From Desulfobacterota bacterium AH_259_B03_O07 (lineage in GTDB: Bacteria; Desulfobacterota_D; UBA1144; Nemesobacterales; CSP1-2), in contig JALLOG010000021.1 of NCBI GenBank assembly GCA_027717645.1, positions 1-34,746 on the forward strand: a stretch of 34,746 nucleotides of DNA, in the 5' to 3' direction. Below, piece by piece: positions 26,139 to 34,627 of this stretch (the stretch's first letter is position 1; the number at the start of each line of letters is the position of its first letter). A program made the position numbers and the translations under genes. The notes under the pieces were generated by a model that had not been told where the DNA came from, searched no databases, and was given only the letters and a program-made list of their open reading frames with translations.

Positions 26139-26472
26139 CGATTTTAAATGGGCATTCAAAAAATTGCCAAAATCAATTCCCCAAGCGTTAAAAAAAGATT
26201 TAGGGTTGGGGTAGAATTAAAGATTTTTAGCTGTAGGAATTGATTTAATAAATCCTAATTTTTTGACAGCCCTATCCTGAGCTTCGTCGAAGGGTTGTTT
26301 CCCGTTTCATGCTGAGTTTATCGAAGTATGTATCAAGACAAAGAAAATAAAATATTAAATGATGGATCCCCGAATAGAACAATCGAGGATGGCGGATGAG
26401 CAAAGTTCGAGAAAATTTATTGTTTTTTTGGATTCTGTCCTCGTATTACGTGACATCTACAATTGCAATGAC
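26139..26472 (-). repeat. MITE-like element, copy C (inverted)
   Basis: This is the reverse orientation of copies A and B. It carries the left-end side (terminal repeat variant at 26452-26472, GACATCTACAATTGCAATGAC) but lacks the other terminal repeat. It begins 7 bases after the stop codon of the preceding gene. The 24-codon tail is open here too (DFKWAFKKLPKSIPQALKKD and on to a stop). Unlike A and B it includes the middle insert at about 26301-26330, shared with copy D. Confidence 0.7.
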
Positions 26473-26611
26473 GGCTGTGACACTCTTTAAATTTGAAGAT
26501 AATCTGCCGCTTTTTACATGGGGCTTCATTTTTTCTATATTCCATATTTATTGCAAACAAATATTATTTATTTCAAAATTTTAAAACTAAGAACTGGAGG
26601 AATAAACAAAA
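26473..26611. other. Leader of the next gene, no separate gene
   Basis: A 62-codon frame covers 26396-26584 but most of it is repeat copy C, so I reject it as a gene. The gap from 26132 to 26611 (480 bases) is repeat plus a short AT-rich leader. Confidence 0.5.
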
Positions 26612-27244
26612 ATGAGGTTATTACTTCCTTTAATGCTATTTCTAATTGTTTCAGTATCCGGTATTGCTGAGGAAGCAAAGAAATGCTCATCGTTTGTAAA
26701 GGATATTAATATTGAATCAAATTTGGCTACTGCCTCAGTCATAGCAAATAAACTAAATAAAGTCGGGTCGATTCGATTTGAAACTAGTCACATGTTAGAA
26801 GAAGCAGAGAAAAACGTATTAAAAGTAGAGAAACCCACGGATTTATGCCCTTCAAATTGTGATCTGCCAAAGGAGCCTATTGTTGTATTTAAATCTGTTC
26901 CAAATGAATTTTTAAGTCATTATGATGAATCAGAAAAATGCGGAAAATTACAAGAAGAAACTGAGAAAAATCCATTATCGTACAATAATAAGGATTTTCC
27001 CACCCTACAATCACTAGAGGACTGGTTTGGTGATTTTACTCGAGGAAAAAGAGCTGATGGGAAAGATCTTTACGAAAGGTGTAGCGGAAAGTGCAGTCCT
27101 CAATACGAATGCATAATATCAAGGAATGATGACAAATTTTTACTAGATGCCCAAGTAATATGTGGTCAAGCCAGAGATAAGAACGATAATAAGTATGTAC
27201 TTTCATATAGTTACCGTTGGATCTGTCAAGATAAGAAGGGGTGA
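26612..27244 (+). CDS. Exported Cys-rich protein of unknown function
   Basis: A 210-residue protein with a signal peptide (LLLPLMLFLIVSVSGIAEE). The mature part carries spaced cysteines (KKCSSF, CPSNC, EKCGK, RCSGKCSPQYEC, VICG, WICQ) that could form disulfides in the periplasm. GGAGG precedes the ATG by about 12 bases. I recognise no domain. The C-terminal half (ERCSGKCSPQYECIISRNDD ... VICGQARDKNDNKYVLSYSY) looks like a compact beta domain. No operon partner is apparent. Confidence 0.7.
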   Translation: MRLLLPLMLFLIVSVSGIAEEAKKCSSFVKDINIESNLATASVIANKLNKVGSIRFETSHMLEEAEKNVLKVEKPTDLCPSNCDLPKEPIVVFKSVPNEFLSHYDESEKCGKLQEETEKNPLSYNNKDFPTLQSLEDWFGDFTRGKRADGKDLYERCSGKCSPQYECIISRNDDKFLLDAQVICGQARDKNDNKYVLSYSYRWICQDKKG

Positions 27245-27291
27245 AAAACATATTTCATTTATCCTTACCATTTTTATCATTCTCTTCAATA

Positions 27292-27444
27292 CTATAAAGG
27301 CAGTACTTTATAACCGAACTTTTCAATAAGCTTGTCTGACTCACCTCCTGGTAGGCAGATTGCCAAAGCTCTTACAGGAGTTTCAGAGAACACCGTGTGA
27401 ATTATCTTATCTCCTGGGCAAGGGCTTGCCTTGCAGGTTTTTGG
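27292..27444 (-). pseudogene. C-terminal remnant of an unidentified minus-strand gene
   Basis: Read on the minus strand, 27444 to the TAG at 27292 encodes KTCKASPCPGDKIIHTVFSE, then ALAICLPGGESDKLIEKFGY and a short tail. Its composition and rhythm look like real coding sequence. Upstream the frame only continues through antisense of the next remnant, so the N-terminal part is lost. There is no start codon or ribosome site. Confidence 0.45.
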
Positions 27445-27714
27445 GGTACTGATATTTATGATTATGGTCAAGACAATAAAATAGTCATAAAAGGTATTTA
27501 CAAAAAAATACGTCATCCGATTTATTTAGGACAGGGTTTAATGACCACTGGGACGGTTTTTATGTTCAATAACATATGGCTTCTATTTTTCCCAATTTTG
27601 ACAATTATTATAAACATAATACGGGCTATAAGAGAGGATTTAGATTTAGCTAAGAGATTCGGGAAGGAATTTAATGATTACAAAGCTAGAACAGGTTTTT
27701 GGGGTATCTTATGA
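27439..27714 (+). pseudogene. C-terminal remnant of an isoprenylcysteine/phospholipid methyltransferase-like membrane protein
   Basis: The frame from about 27439 encodes IVIKGIYKKIRHPIYLGQGL, a hydrophobic pair of segments, and FGKEFNDYKARTGFWG, the C-terminal signature of the ICMT/PEMT-like family (SAM-binding 'GxYxxxRHPxYxG' and 'EExL..xFGxxYxxY'). The two or three N-terminal membrane spans are missing and the upstream DNA belongs to a remnant on the other strand. No ribosome site or suitable start is present. Confidence 0.65.
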
Positions 27715-27910
27715 GCACAGAGTAATTTAAAAGATTAAATTATTGTTATTTAGGTTTCATTTGTGATTGCGTTGTTATTTGTAGGGCGACGTAATTGTTA
27801 GATTGACCTTTTTTATTATTTGCAGAATAATTGCATTAGTTTGGATGTTAGTTTTCTTATACTACGACAAAACGTTTAGGGAGTTAAGGTTTATTTAAAC
27901 CACTAACGAA

Positions 27911-28660
27911 ATGAATGATAGCTCTAAACACTCGGTTTTTGCCAGGTTTAATCAGCTTTCTTTTCATCATTACCCAATTAGTAAAATATTAAAAGATTCA
28001 ATTATAGGTATTGTTATTTTAGTTATATTGATCTTAATTGCTCAACGTGTTGGTGATTACATCACACCTACGGAGGAATGGATAAAGGCTCAAGGTGTAT
28101 ATGGTCCTGTAATCTTTATTCTTGCATTTTGGATAGGAACTATAATTTTTATTCCTGGAAACTTATATGCTATAGCTTCTGGGCTCCTTTTCGGTCTTGT
28201 TAGTGGATTCATATTCATAAGTATTGCTGAGGTTACTGGAGCTATCATACTCTTTATTATTGCTAGGTATGTGGCTAGAAAGACCGTAGAGGGATATTTA
28301 TCCAAACATGCCAAATTTTTTGAATTAGACAAAATAGTAAGTAAGAAGGGTATTAAAATCATGATCCTTTTGCGCCTTGTTCCATTACCATATACCTTCT
28401 TATGTTACCTACTAGGAGTGAGTGAAGTGACTTTTAAAGATTACGTAATCGCACTTATTGTTATTTTCCCAAAACTCTTTTTAATGGTTTATTATGGATA
28501 TGTTGCTAAAAATCTGACGAAGCTCTCAGCAGGCACCGGAGGTGATTATTCGGACCTACATTATATTTCTTTGGTAATTGGAGTTGTCGTGTCAATTATT
28601 GCGATCGCATATATCGGACATATAGTCCTATTGACTCTAAGGCAGGCAGAGTCGAATTAA
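27911..28660 (+). CDS. TVP38/TMEM64 (DedA-related) membrane protein
   Basis: An inner-membrane protein of 249 residues with the SNARE-associated domain. TM1 is near 30-45 (SIIGIVILVILILIA), then a re-entrant region with FIPGNLYAIASGLLFGLVSG, TM segments at about 95-118, the RLVPLPYTFLCYLLGVSEVT loop, and C-terminal spans. Members of this superfamily take part in transport of lipids across the bilayer (bacterial DedA proteins recycle undecaprenyl phosphate; eukaryotic TMEM41B and VMP1 are scramblases). The family is certain, the cargo is not. The gene lies 195 bases before the MBL-fold/phosphodiesterase pair, in the same direction. Confidence 0.88.
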   Translation: MNDSSKHSVFARFNQLSFHHYPISKILKDSIIGIVILVILILIAQRVGDYITPTEEWIKAQGVYGPVIFILAFWIGTIIFIPGNLYAIASGLLFGLVSGFIFISIAEVTGAIILFIIARYVARKTVEGYLSKHAKFFELDKIVSKKGIKIMILLRLVPLPYTFLCYLLGVSEVTFKDYVIALIVIFPKLFLMVYYGYVAKNLTKLSAGTGGDYSDLHYISLVIGVVVSIIAIAYIGHIVLLTLRQAESN

Positions 28661-28770
28661 CAAATACAATAATTTCTTTAATGTGATTTCATAAATCTCA
28701 AATTTCTTGAGAACTTTAATTTTTCAAATTTTCTATTTTAGAATCCTTATATAGTAATTTTTTCACAAAT

Positions 28771-28798
28771 TTGGAAAAAAAATAGGTTAAACTATAAA
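28771..28798 (+). promoter_or_regulatory. Candidate promoter of the MBL/phosphodiesterase operon
   Basis: TTGGAA (28771-28776) and TATAAA (28793-28798) are separated by 16 bases, 58 bases before the MBL gene ATG, in a very AT-rich context. AT-rich DNA gives such pairs by chance. Confidence 0.35.
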
Positions 28799-28855
28799 TT
28801 AATAAGGATTTCACTTTAGCCAGATTATTATTGAATTTCAAAGCACAATCTAACG

Positions 28856-29638
28856 ATGTATAGGTCACCACAAATAACTTATATAGGGCATGCCACAGTG
28901 TTGATTGAAATGGACGGGGTCCGGATCTTAACGGATCCATTTCTTCGTGACCGCGTGTATCATCTGAGACGTTGTAAGACCTTAATAGATCCGAGCTCAT
29001 ACAGAGACTTAGACGCTGTTTTGATTTCCCATGTACATTTAGACCACTTAGATTTACCTTCACTAAGACTAATTGGTAGGAAAACACGCTTAATTGTTCC
29101 TATCGGGACATCAAAAATGTTGAAAAAGCATGGGTTCTCCAAAGTAGATGAAATTTATGTCGGAGATAAACTAACGGTTGGTTCATTAGAAGTAAGATCA
29201 ACTTATGCAAATCATGGAGGTAAGCGTTATCCCTTCGGGCTTAAAGCTGACAGCATGGGTTTTATGGTCGATGGTTCTAATAGCATATACTTTGCAGGAG
29301 ATACAGATCTTTTTCCAGAAATGGAAAATCTTTCAGATGATATGGACATCGCACTCTTACCTATATGGGGTTGGGGACCTAGATTAAGTAAGGGGCATTT
29401 GAATCCATACCGAGCTGCGAAAGCTCTAAAACTTCTCTCCCCACGTTTTGCGATACCAATTCATTGGGGTACACTTCACCCTTTAGGTATGGGCTGGATG
29501 AGTCCTAGATTTTTAAACGATCCACCTTCTGATTTTGTGCGTTTTGCCGAGAAGATGGCTCCAAGGGTGAAGGTTCATGTTGCCCAACCTGGTAGCATTG
29601 TGGACGTATCAGGAGATTTACTCAATGCACCAAACTGA
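28856..29638 (+). CDS. Metallo-beta-lactamase-fold hydrolase (UlaG/NAPE-PLD-like)
   Basis: A 260-residue MBL-fold enzyme with a full binuclear metal site: H59, H61, D63 and H64 in ISHVHLDHLD, H120 in YANHGG, D149 in FAGDTDLF, and H203 in IPIHWGT. The opening YIGHATVLIEMDGVRILTDP is typical of the subgroup that holds L-ascorbate-6-phosphate lactonase and N-acyl-phosphatidylethanolamine phospholipase D. H181 in GHLNPYRAA is also characteristic. There is no signal peptide. The 3' end overlaps the phosphodiesterase gene by 14 bases, so the two are translated together. That partner and the upstream DedA-like gene point to lipid or phosphodiester substrates; this is inference. Confidence 0.92.
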   Translation: MYRSPQITYIGHATVLIEMDGVRILTDPFLRDRVYHLRRCKTLIDPSSYRDLDAVLISHVHLDHLDLPSLRLIGRKTRLIVPIGTSKMLKKHGFSKVDEIYVGDKLTVGSLEVRSTYANHGGKRYPFGLKADSMGFMVDGSNSIYFAGDTDLFPEMENLSDDMDIALLPIWGWGPRLSKGHLNPYRAAKALKLLSPRFAIPIHWGTLHPLGMGWMSPRFLNDPPSDFVRFAEKMAPRVKVHVAQPGSIVDVSGDLLNAPN

Positions 29639-31715
29639 GTCGGAATTGGATTTATTTTCCCTGCAATGGATTCCAAGAATTCTATTAATATGGGTAATTG
29701 AATTAGTCGGGCTCCTTTTGTTGATATGGGTCTTACCAGGCTTAGGGATACTTGATTGGGGTACGGGTATTTGGACAATTTTAATAATAGGTTTTTTGAA
29801 TGCCCTCATTTGGCCGACGCTTATATATTTTACTCTTCCATTCACTGTTTTCACATTTGGTCTAATAACTTTAGTGATTAATGGATTGTTGATATGGCTA
29901 TTGAGTCAGATCGATCGGGGTTTTAGTGCAATAGGATTTTGGAATATAACCATAGCTGCATTCGGATTATCAATTATTAACACTCTATTAATAGGTTTTC
30001 TTGCTATTGATTTCCATCACTCTTATCATCGTTATGTTATTAATCAATTTGCCAGCAAAAAAAGAACGCCGAAAAAGTTTGATACCCCAGGGGTATTCTT
30101 TTTAGAGATCGATGGACTCTCCGCTCAGGTTTTGAATCGTGCCATACAAAAGGGGCACATGCCAACGCTTCAACGTTGGATTGAGACTGGATCACACAGT
30201 TTGATTGAATGGGAGTGTGATTTATCTTCTCAGACAGCTGCGAGTCAAGCCGGTATTCTTCATGGCAATAATTTTGATATTCCTGCATTTAGGTGGTACG
30301 AGAAGGATAACAGTAAGATAATGGTATCCAATCATCCGCGGAACACCGCTGAGATGGAACAGCGTATGACGAATGGCAATGGGCTATTGGTAGATCAAGG
30401 AGCTAGCAGGGGCAACATGTTTTCGGGTGATGCGCCTGACGCCATGTTCACCTTTAGCAAGCTTACAGGCCTTTCAGGGATTCATAGTACGAATTATTAC
30501 CGTTATTTCATAAATCCATATAACTTTGCGCGTATGGTAGACTTGTTTCTATGGGATATCGTACTGGAGAAATATGCTGCCTGGAAACAAAAGCTGTCGG
30601 ATGAGCGTCCACGTGTAAATCGAGGCAGAGCCTATCCCATATTGCGTGCTTTCACAACTATTTTCCTTCGGGAATTAAGTATATATATGCTGATTGGAGA
30701 TATGTTTGAGGGTATACGTTCAGCATATACCACGTTCGTCGGCTACGATGAAGTGGCACACCATTCAGGTATTGAGCGTCCAGACGCAATTCAGGTACTG
30801 AGAAAAATCGATCACCAATTTTCCAGGCTTGAGGAAGCTTCAAAGCAGGCACCTCGCCCATATCACTTCGTCGTTCTATCTGATCACGGTCAAAGTCAAG
30901 GTGCTACTTTCAGGCAAAGATATGGCATGACCCTAGAGGAATTGGTTCGGGATGTAGTTTCCGAAGAGCATACTGTGGAAAGCGCAGAGAGTGCAAGTGA
31001 GGCTTGGGGCAGCCTCAATGCCTTTCTTACCGAGTTTATGAAAAGCGAAAAACGTCTGGCATCGCGCATCTTCAGGGGAGTATTCAAGCCCAGAACATAC
31101 CAGGGTAATGTTGTTTTGGGACCAGAGCATAGACATTTTGTTCGTGAACGGGAACTACCTGAAAGAAAAGTAGCGGAACTTGTCGTACTACCATCCGGAA
31201 ATCTCGGGTTGGTTTATTTCACGAATTGGAAGGAGCGTTTGAGTTATGAGAAAATCAATGAATACTTCCCCCAATTAATTCCCGGTCTCTCCCAGCACCC
31301 GGGAATCAGTTTCATAATGGTTCATTCTGAGGAACATGGACCAACTGTAATTGGCGCTAAGGGGACACATTATTTAGAAGATGCCAGGATTGAGGGAGAG
31401 GATCCCCTTGCAATATTTGGTCCTAATGCAGCTCTTCATCTTAAACGAAGTGATACATTTCCACATGTGCCGGATATCCTTGTTAATAGTCTTTATTACC
31501 CTGAGACCGGGGAGGTAGCTGCATTCGAGGAGTTGGTAGGTTCCCATGGTGGTCTAGGTGGTCATCAAACACAACCATTTATCCTTTTTCCATCGGATTG
31601 GAAAGCGCCTGATGAAAAAATAATTGGCGCCACGTCTGTATACTCATTATTAAAAGGATGGGTTGACCGGTTTTCGGAAGAGGAGAAATCTGAAGGCGAG
31701 CAGGAGTTGGTATAG
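29625..31715 (+). CDS. Membrane-anchored alkaline-phosphatase-superfamily phosphodiesterase with an N-terminal holin_4_2-like module
   Basis: The C-terminal domain (about 155-690) is of the nucleotide pyrophosphatase/phosphodiesterase type: D163 in LEIDGLSA, the nucleophile region SSQTAASQ with T204, D375 and H379 in GYDEVAHHSG, D420-H421 in LSDHGQ, and H641 in GSHGGLGGH provide the two-zinc site. The N-terminal ~130 residues hold about four membrane spans with GFLNALIWPTL...LPFTVFTFGLITLVINGLLIW, the pattern of the phage_holin_4_2 superfamily. The start at ATG 29625 has AGGAG 9 bases upstream; an earlier in-frame ATG (29577) lacks one. The catalytic part should face one side of the inner membrane and cleave a phospho-headgroup or nucleotide. 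696 residues. Confidence 0.88.
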   Translation: MHQTESELDLFSLQWIPRILLIWVIELVGLLLLIWVLPGLGILDWGTGIWTILIIGFLNALIWPTLIYFTLPFTVFTFGLITLVINGLLIWLLSQIDRGFSAIGFWNITIAAFGLSIINTLLIGFLAIDFHHSYHRYVINQFASKKRTPKKFDTPGVFFLEIDGLSAQVLNRAIQKGHMPTLQRWIETGSHSLIEWECDLSSQTAASQAGILHGNNFDIPAFRWYEKDNSKIMVSNHPRNTAEMEQRMTNGNGLLVDQGASRGNMFSGDAPDAMFTFSKLTGLSGIHSTNYYRYFINPYNFARMVDLFLWDIVLEKYAAWKQKLSDERPRVNRGRAYPILRAFTTIFLRELSIYMLIGDMFEGIRSAYTTFVGYDEVAHHSGIERPDAIQVLRKIDHQFSRLEEASKQAPRPYHFVVLSDHGQSQGATFRQRYGMTLEELVRDVVSEEHTVESAESASEAWGSLNAFLTEFMKSEKRLASRIFRGVFKPRTYQGNVVLGPEHRHFVRERELPERKVAELVVLPSGNLGLVYFTNWKERLSYEKINEYFPQLIPGLSQHPGISFIMVHSEEHGPTVIGAKGTHYLEDARIEGEDPLAIFGPNAALHLKRSDTFPHVPDILVNSLYYPETGEVAAFEELVGSHGGLGGHQTQPFILFPSDWKAPDEKIIGATSVYSLLKGWVDRFSEEEKSEGEQELV

Positions 31716-31915
31716 TCCACCATGGATGTGAAGCCTTGGTCTTCTTGTTATGAATTAAGTATAAGTACAAAGAGTTAATAACTCAATTATTCAAGCCAGA
31801 CCCCAACTCCACTGCGGCTGGGCTTTGCCCGGCGCACAAAGATTTGCCCACTTCTTTCCTCTTTTAGCCAATAATCTTTTTCACCGGCAGCTTAGCTCTC
31901 CAAGCAGTCGCATGC
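31716..31915. other. Gap between convergent genes
   Basis: A GCTGGGC-TT-TGCCCGGC-like inverted repeat near 31824-31840 is the only structure; it lacks a T-run. Nothing else recognised. Confidence 0.4.
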
Positions 31916-33178
31916 TCAATAATTATTCATCACCGGCGCAAATCGGCGCGTTTCGTTGAGCTTATCAATCGGGTACAGAGGGTCGGTTGGACGGGCTGCA
32001 CCCTGCCACGGCATTGAGGGCTGTTCAAGGGAAAAGATCCCCAGGTTATGGTCGATCAGGCATACACTTGAGAAATTTTTATTCATATATTGGAACATGA
32101 CACTACCCAGGTACATTGGCTGGGCACCAATTAAATCGTTTGACTTGGCAAGTACTTCACCGAGCCACCGCGCCTGTAAAGATTGACTGCCTTCTGCATT
32201 GGGCTCAATGTTCGCCGGGGTACACATGCGGCTGGTCATCACTGGCCCTCCTACTAGGAATACACCAAGCTCTGAAAGCAGGAGGGGGATTGAATTCTCG
32301 GTGAGTAATGTTCCCCGGGCAAGCATTCCATCAACAAAATTTTCTAGCTGTTGGGAGGGTTTCTCCTGAGAGCCGGGAAGGCCGATTCCGTAGAAATTTA
32401 CGCAGGCGATAAAACGGTCCTCCATTCCATTCTGTTTGTAAACATTAAATACTTTCTCCGTATCGGTAAGCGCGTTCGCCACCACCGCTTCCTTGCCCGA
32501 GCCATTAGTCTTGATCGGAGTGCAGATGGGTACATTAGAAAGAGATCCGTCGGCTCTTTTTATCGCATCTAATGTTTGGGGGATAAAATCCAGAAAACCG
32601 CCCAGCTCGTTACCGACAATGAATAGGGCAATAGCACTTTTCGCCTTATCGGAATATTCGTTAATCTCGCCAATTATTTTTTCAGCGACCTCCTTGGCCA
32701 TGCATCCATTGCAGAAGGGTATACTCACCTTGATACCCATGTCTGCGGCGTATTCGAGGAATCCCTGATGTCCACTAGGCGCAAAAGTCTCAGTATCGCG
32801 CTGCCAATTCCAGTCGTACATTCGAATGAACTTAACACCAATATTTGCCATATTCCTAACGTCGTCACGGAATTTATCTGGTTTTCTAGAGCAACCCAAA
32901 GCCGTCTTAACGCCCCATAGCTGGCAAAAGTCTTCGTTATAGAAGTCGTCGTCAAAGTAGGTTTGAGTCTTCTCGTCCTCGTAGTTAGAGGGCTTCGGAT
33001 CGTATGCCACTCCTTTGACCGGGCGGGTTAGAGGACCTCCTACACCATCAAGATCATCATCATCATCATCACCACCCACACTTCCACCATTGCTGTTGCA
33101 TCCACCGATAGTCCCTAAAGAAATAAAAACTACAAATAAAAACAAGCCCAAAAGTTTAATCCAATCATTTTTTAACAT
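31916..33178 (-). CDS. Glycoside-hydrolase-like lipoprotein (TIM barrel, GH17/GH5 style)
   Basis: A 420-residue lipoprotein (lipobox cysteine C27 in GTIGGCNSN) with a linker containing six consecutive aspartates (D37-D42), encoded by a GAT tandem run. The catalytic domain from about residue 53 has VKGVAYDPKPSNY, GVKFIRMYDWNW, then ALFIVGNELGG (E191, acid/base at the end of the fourth strand) and LLLSELGV (E303, nucleophile at the seventh strand). Those are the marks of clan GH-A beta-glucan hydrolases such as GH17. Cysteines at 85, 96, 156 and 159 may pair. A good AAGGAG site precedes the ATG. It is probably on the outer membrane, degrading or remodelling an external glucan. The exact GH family is not settled by eye. 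Confidence 0.78.
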   Translation of the reverse strand: MLKNDWIKLLGLFLFVVFISLGTIGGCNSNGGSVGGDDDDDDLDGVGGPLTRPVKGVAYDPKPSNYEDEKTQTYFDDDFYNEDFCQLWGVKTALGCSRKPDKFRDDVRNMANIGVKFIRMYDWNWQRDTETFAPSGHQGFLEYAADMGIKVSIPFCNGCMAKEVAEKIIGEINEYSDKAKSAIALFIVGNELGGFLDFIPQTLDAIKRADGSLSNVPICTPIKTNGSGKEAVVANALTDTEKVFNVYKQNGMEDRFIACVNFYGIGLPGSQEKPSQQLENFVDGMLARGTLLTENSIPLLLSELGVFLVGGPVMTSRMCTPANIEPNAEGSQSLQARWLGEVLAKSNDLIGAQPMYLGSVMFQYMNKNFSSVCLIDHNLGIFSLEQPSMPWQGAARPTDPLYPIDKLNETRRFAPVMNNY

Positions 33179-33617
33179 TGTTGAACTCCTTTATATAAGA
33201 TGTGATATGTTGGTATGGAGAAAGCTTTATTTTACTTTAAGAGGGGTAGGGCAAAGTTAATACCTCTATCAATCTTTGGCGCTTAGCCAGCTAACGCTGT
33301 GTTTTCAGTCGTAAGAATTTAGTTTTGCTCTCCATAACCCGCAAGTATATACAATTTATAGTATAGGACATGAATTTCGTAAAGTGAATGAAAACTTTTT
33401 TCAAAGAGTTTCAGTAATTGACTCGTAATTCAGCCCGTTATAACCGATTGAACTAAATACTCACCAATTTTGTTTAATTTATTTATTTGTGTGTTATTCT
33501 GATTCTGTTGTAGATTTTTAATCATGAAATAAATTTTTAACAGGCTTTTAGAGAAGGAAGGTAGTATACAAAGTCTTATTTAAATCACGCGGAAGTGATG
33601 TAAAGGGGAGGGAAAGA
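33179..33617. other. Divergent intergenic region
   Basis: Between the glycosidase-like gene (minus) and the DUF962 gene (plus), so promoters for both should lie here. GCGCTTAGC-CA-GCTAACGC near 33279-33297 is an imperfect hairpin. The right part is strongly AT-rich. No gene recognised. Confidence 0.45.
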
Positions 33618-33923
33618 ATGAAAAAGGAATTTAAGAGTTTTTCAGAGTTTTATCCTTTTTACCTTTCTGAACATAGCGACTCAGTCAATCGCAGATTGCA
33701 TTTCTTCGGATGCTTAGTTGCAATTTTTATATTGCTCTATTCTGTATCGACTCAAATGTGGTTTGCTCTCATTCTTATTCCATTCGCAGGTTATGGATTC
33801 GCATGGATCGGACATTATTTTATAGAAAAGAACAAGCCTGCAACATTTGAACATCCTTTGTACAGCATCCTGGGTGATTGGATGATGTTTAAGGATATTA
33901 TTACTGGAAAGATTAAGTTTTAA
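33618..33923 (+). CDS. DUF962 (Mpo1-like) small membrane protein
   Basis: The 101-residue protein starts EFKSFSEFYPFYLSEHSDSV and NRRLHFFGC, followed by two membrane spans (about 31-60) and GHYFIEKNKPATFEHPLYS, then LGDWMMF. These are the histidine-containing blocks of the DUF962/Mpo1 family, whose yeast member is an iron-dependent dioxygenase for 2-hydroxy fatty acids in the ER. Bacterial members are usually this short. GGGGAGGG lies before the ATG. The biochemical role in bacteria is not established. Confidence 0.88.
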   Translation: MKKEFKSFSEFYPFYLSEHSDSVNRRLHFFGCLVAIFILLYSVSTQMWFALILIPFAGYGFAWIGHYFIEKNKPATFEHPLYSILGDWMMFKDIITGKIKF

Positions 33924-34092
33924 CTATTATTTTTTATAGAGCTTTTTAAAATCCTTTAACCTCTCTAAAGAATATTATTTTTAACGATCGAATATATGCC
34001 ATTCATATTATGTATACCTTGGCTTGTTTAAACGTATTTGTTCGGATAATCGGTTTCTATTTAGGGATTTTGAGATCACATGCTTATAGCTA

Positions 34093-34440
34093 TTACAGGA
34101 AATGATAAATTAGCATAAAAATGAATTTAAAGTTCGTAATACTTTTTTGTAATTCTAGTTTCTGATTGAGAGAATCAACACTAGGAGTGAGACAATCATT
34201 GTAGATCTCTGACATCGCTTTGAATTCATCAAGATTAATAAATGCCGGCTCATATAACTTTAGAGGCCTAATGTTTTTATTCGCACCTTCAATTTTAATC
34301 TTTTCCCCGTCTATAGTAGCTAAAAACCAGCGTTCCGTATCTGGTAGTGGTAATTCGATTCCATCGCCGATTTTGTTTCTGATTTGAGCCCATTCCTCAT
34401 CCTTGGATTCGCTAAAGTTTATTTTCCTGTCTAGAAGCAT
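34093..34440 (-). CDS. Small protein of unknown function
   Basis: A 115-residue protein without signal peptide. The N-terminal part (FSESKDEEWAQIRNKIGDGI, then LPDTERWFLATIDGEKIKIEG) looks like a small soluble beta-rich domain, followed by a helix (DEFKAMSEIYNDCLTPSVDS). The last residues (FKFIFMLIYHFL) are hydrophobic and unlike the rest, so the C-terminus may be a shifted or truncated end. GGAGGT about 9 bases before ATG 34440 supports real translation. Confidence 0.55.
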   Translation of the reverse strand: MLLDRKINFSESKDEEWAQIRNKIGDGIELPLPDTERWFLATIDGEKIKIEGANKNIRPLKLYEPAFINLDEFKAMSEIYNDCLTPSVDSLNQKLELQKSITNFKFIFMLIYHFL

Positions 34441-34627
34441 TGTTTTTAAACCTCCAGGAGATTAGTATTACTTTTGTATTTATAGATTGATTTATTTAAT
34501 ACGGTTTTATAAGGAGTAAAAAATATCATAGATTACCAAACTTGTCCAAGATAGATTTTAAGAAGGGAGCCTCAGACAGGTAGAATTTTGTTTGTAAGAT
34601 CAAAAACCCTGAAGGAGGACTCCCAGT

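Noticed and set aside
26396-26584. 62-codon frame before the Cys-rich protein
   Set aside because: More than half is MITE copy C sequence; no ribosome site.
30933-31136. Minus-strand frames within the phosphodiesterase gene
   Set aside because: Shadows of a gene with complete metal-binding motifs on the plus strand.
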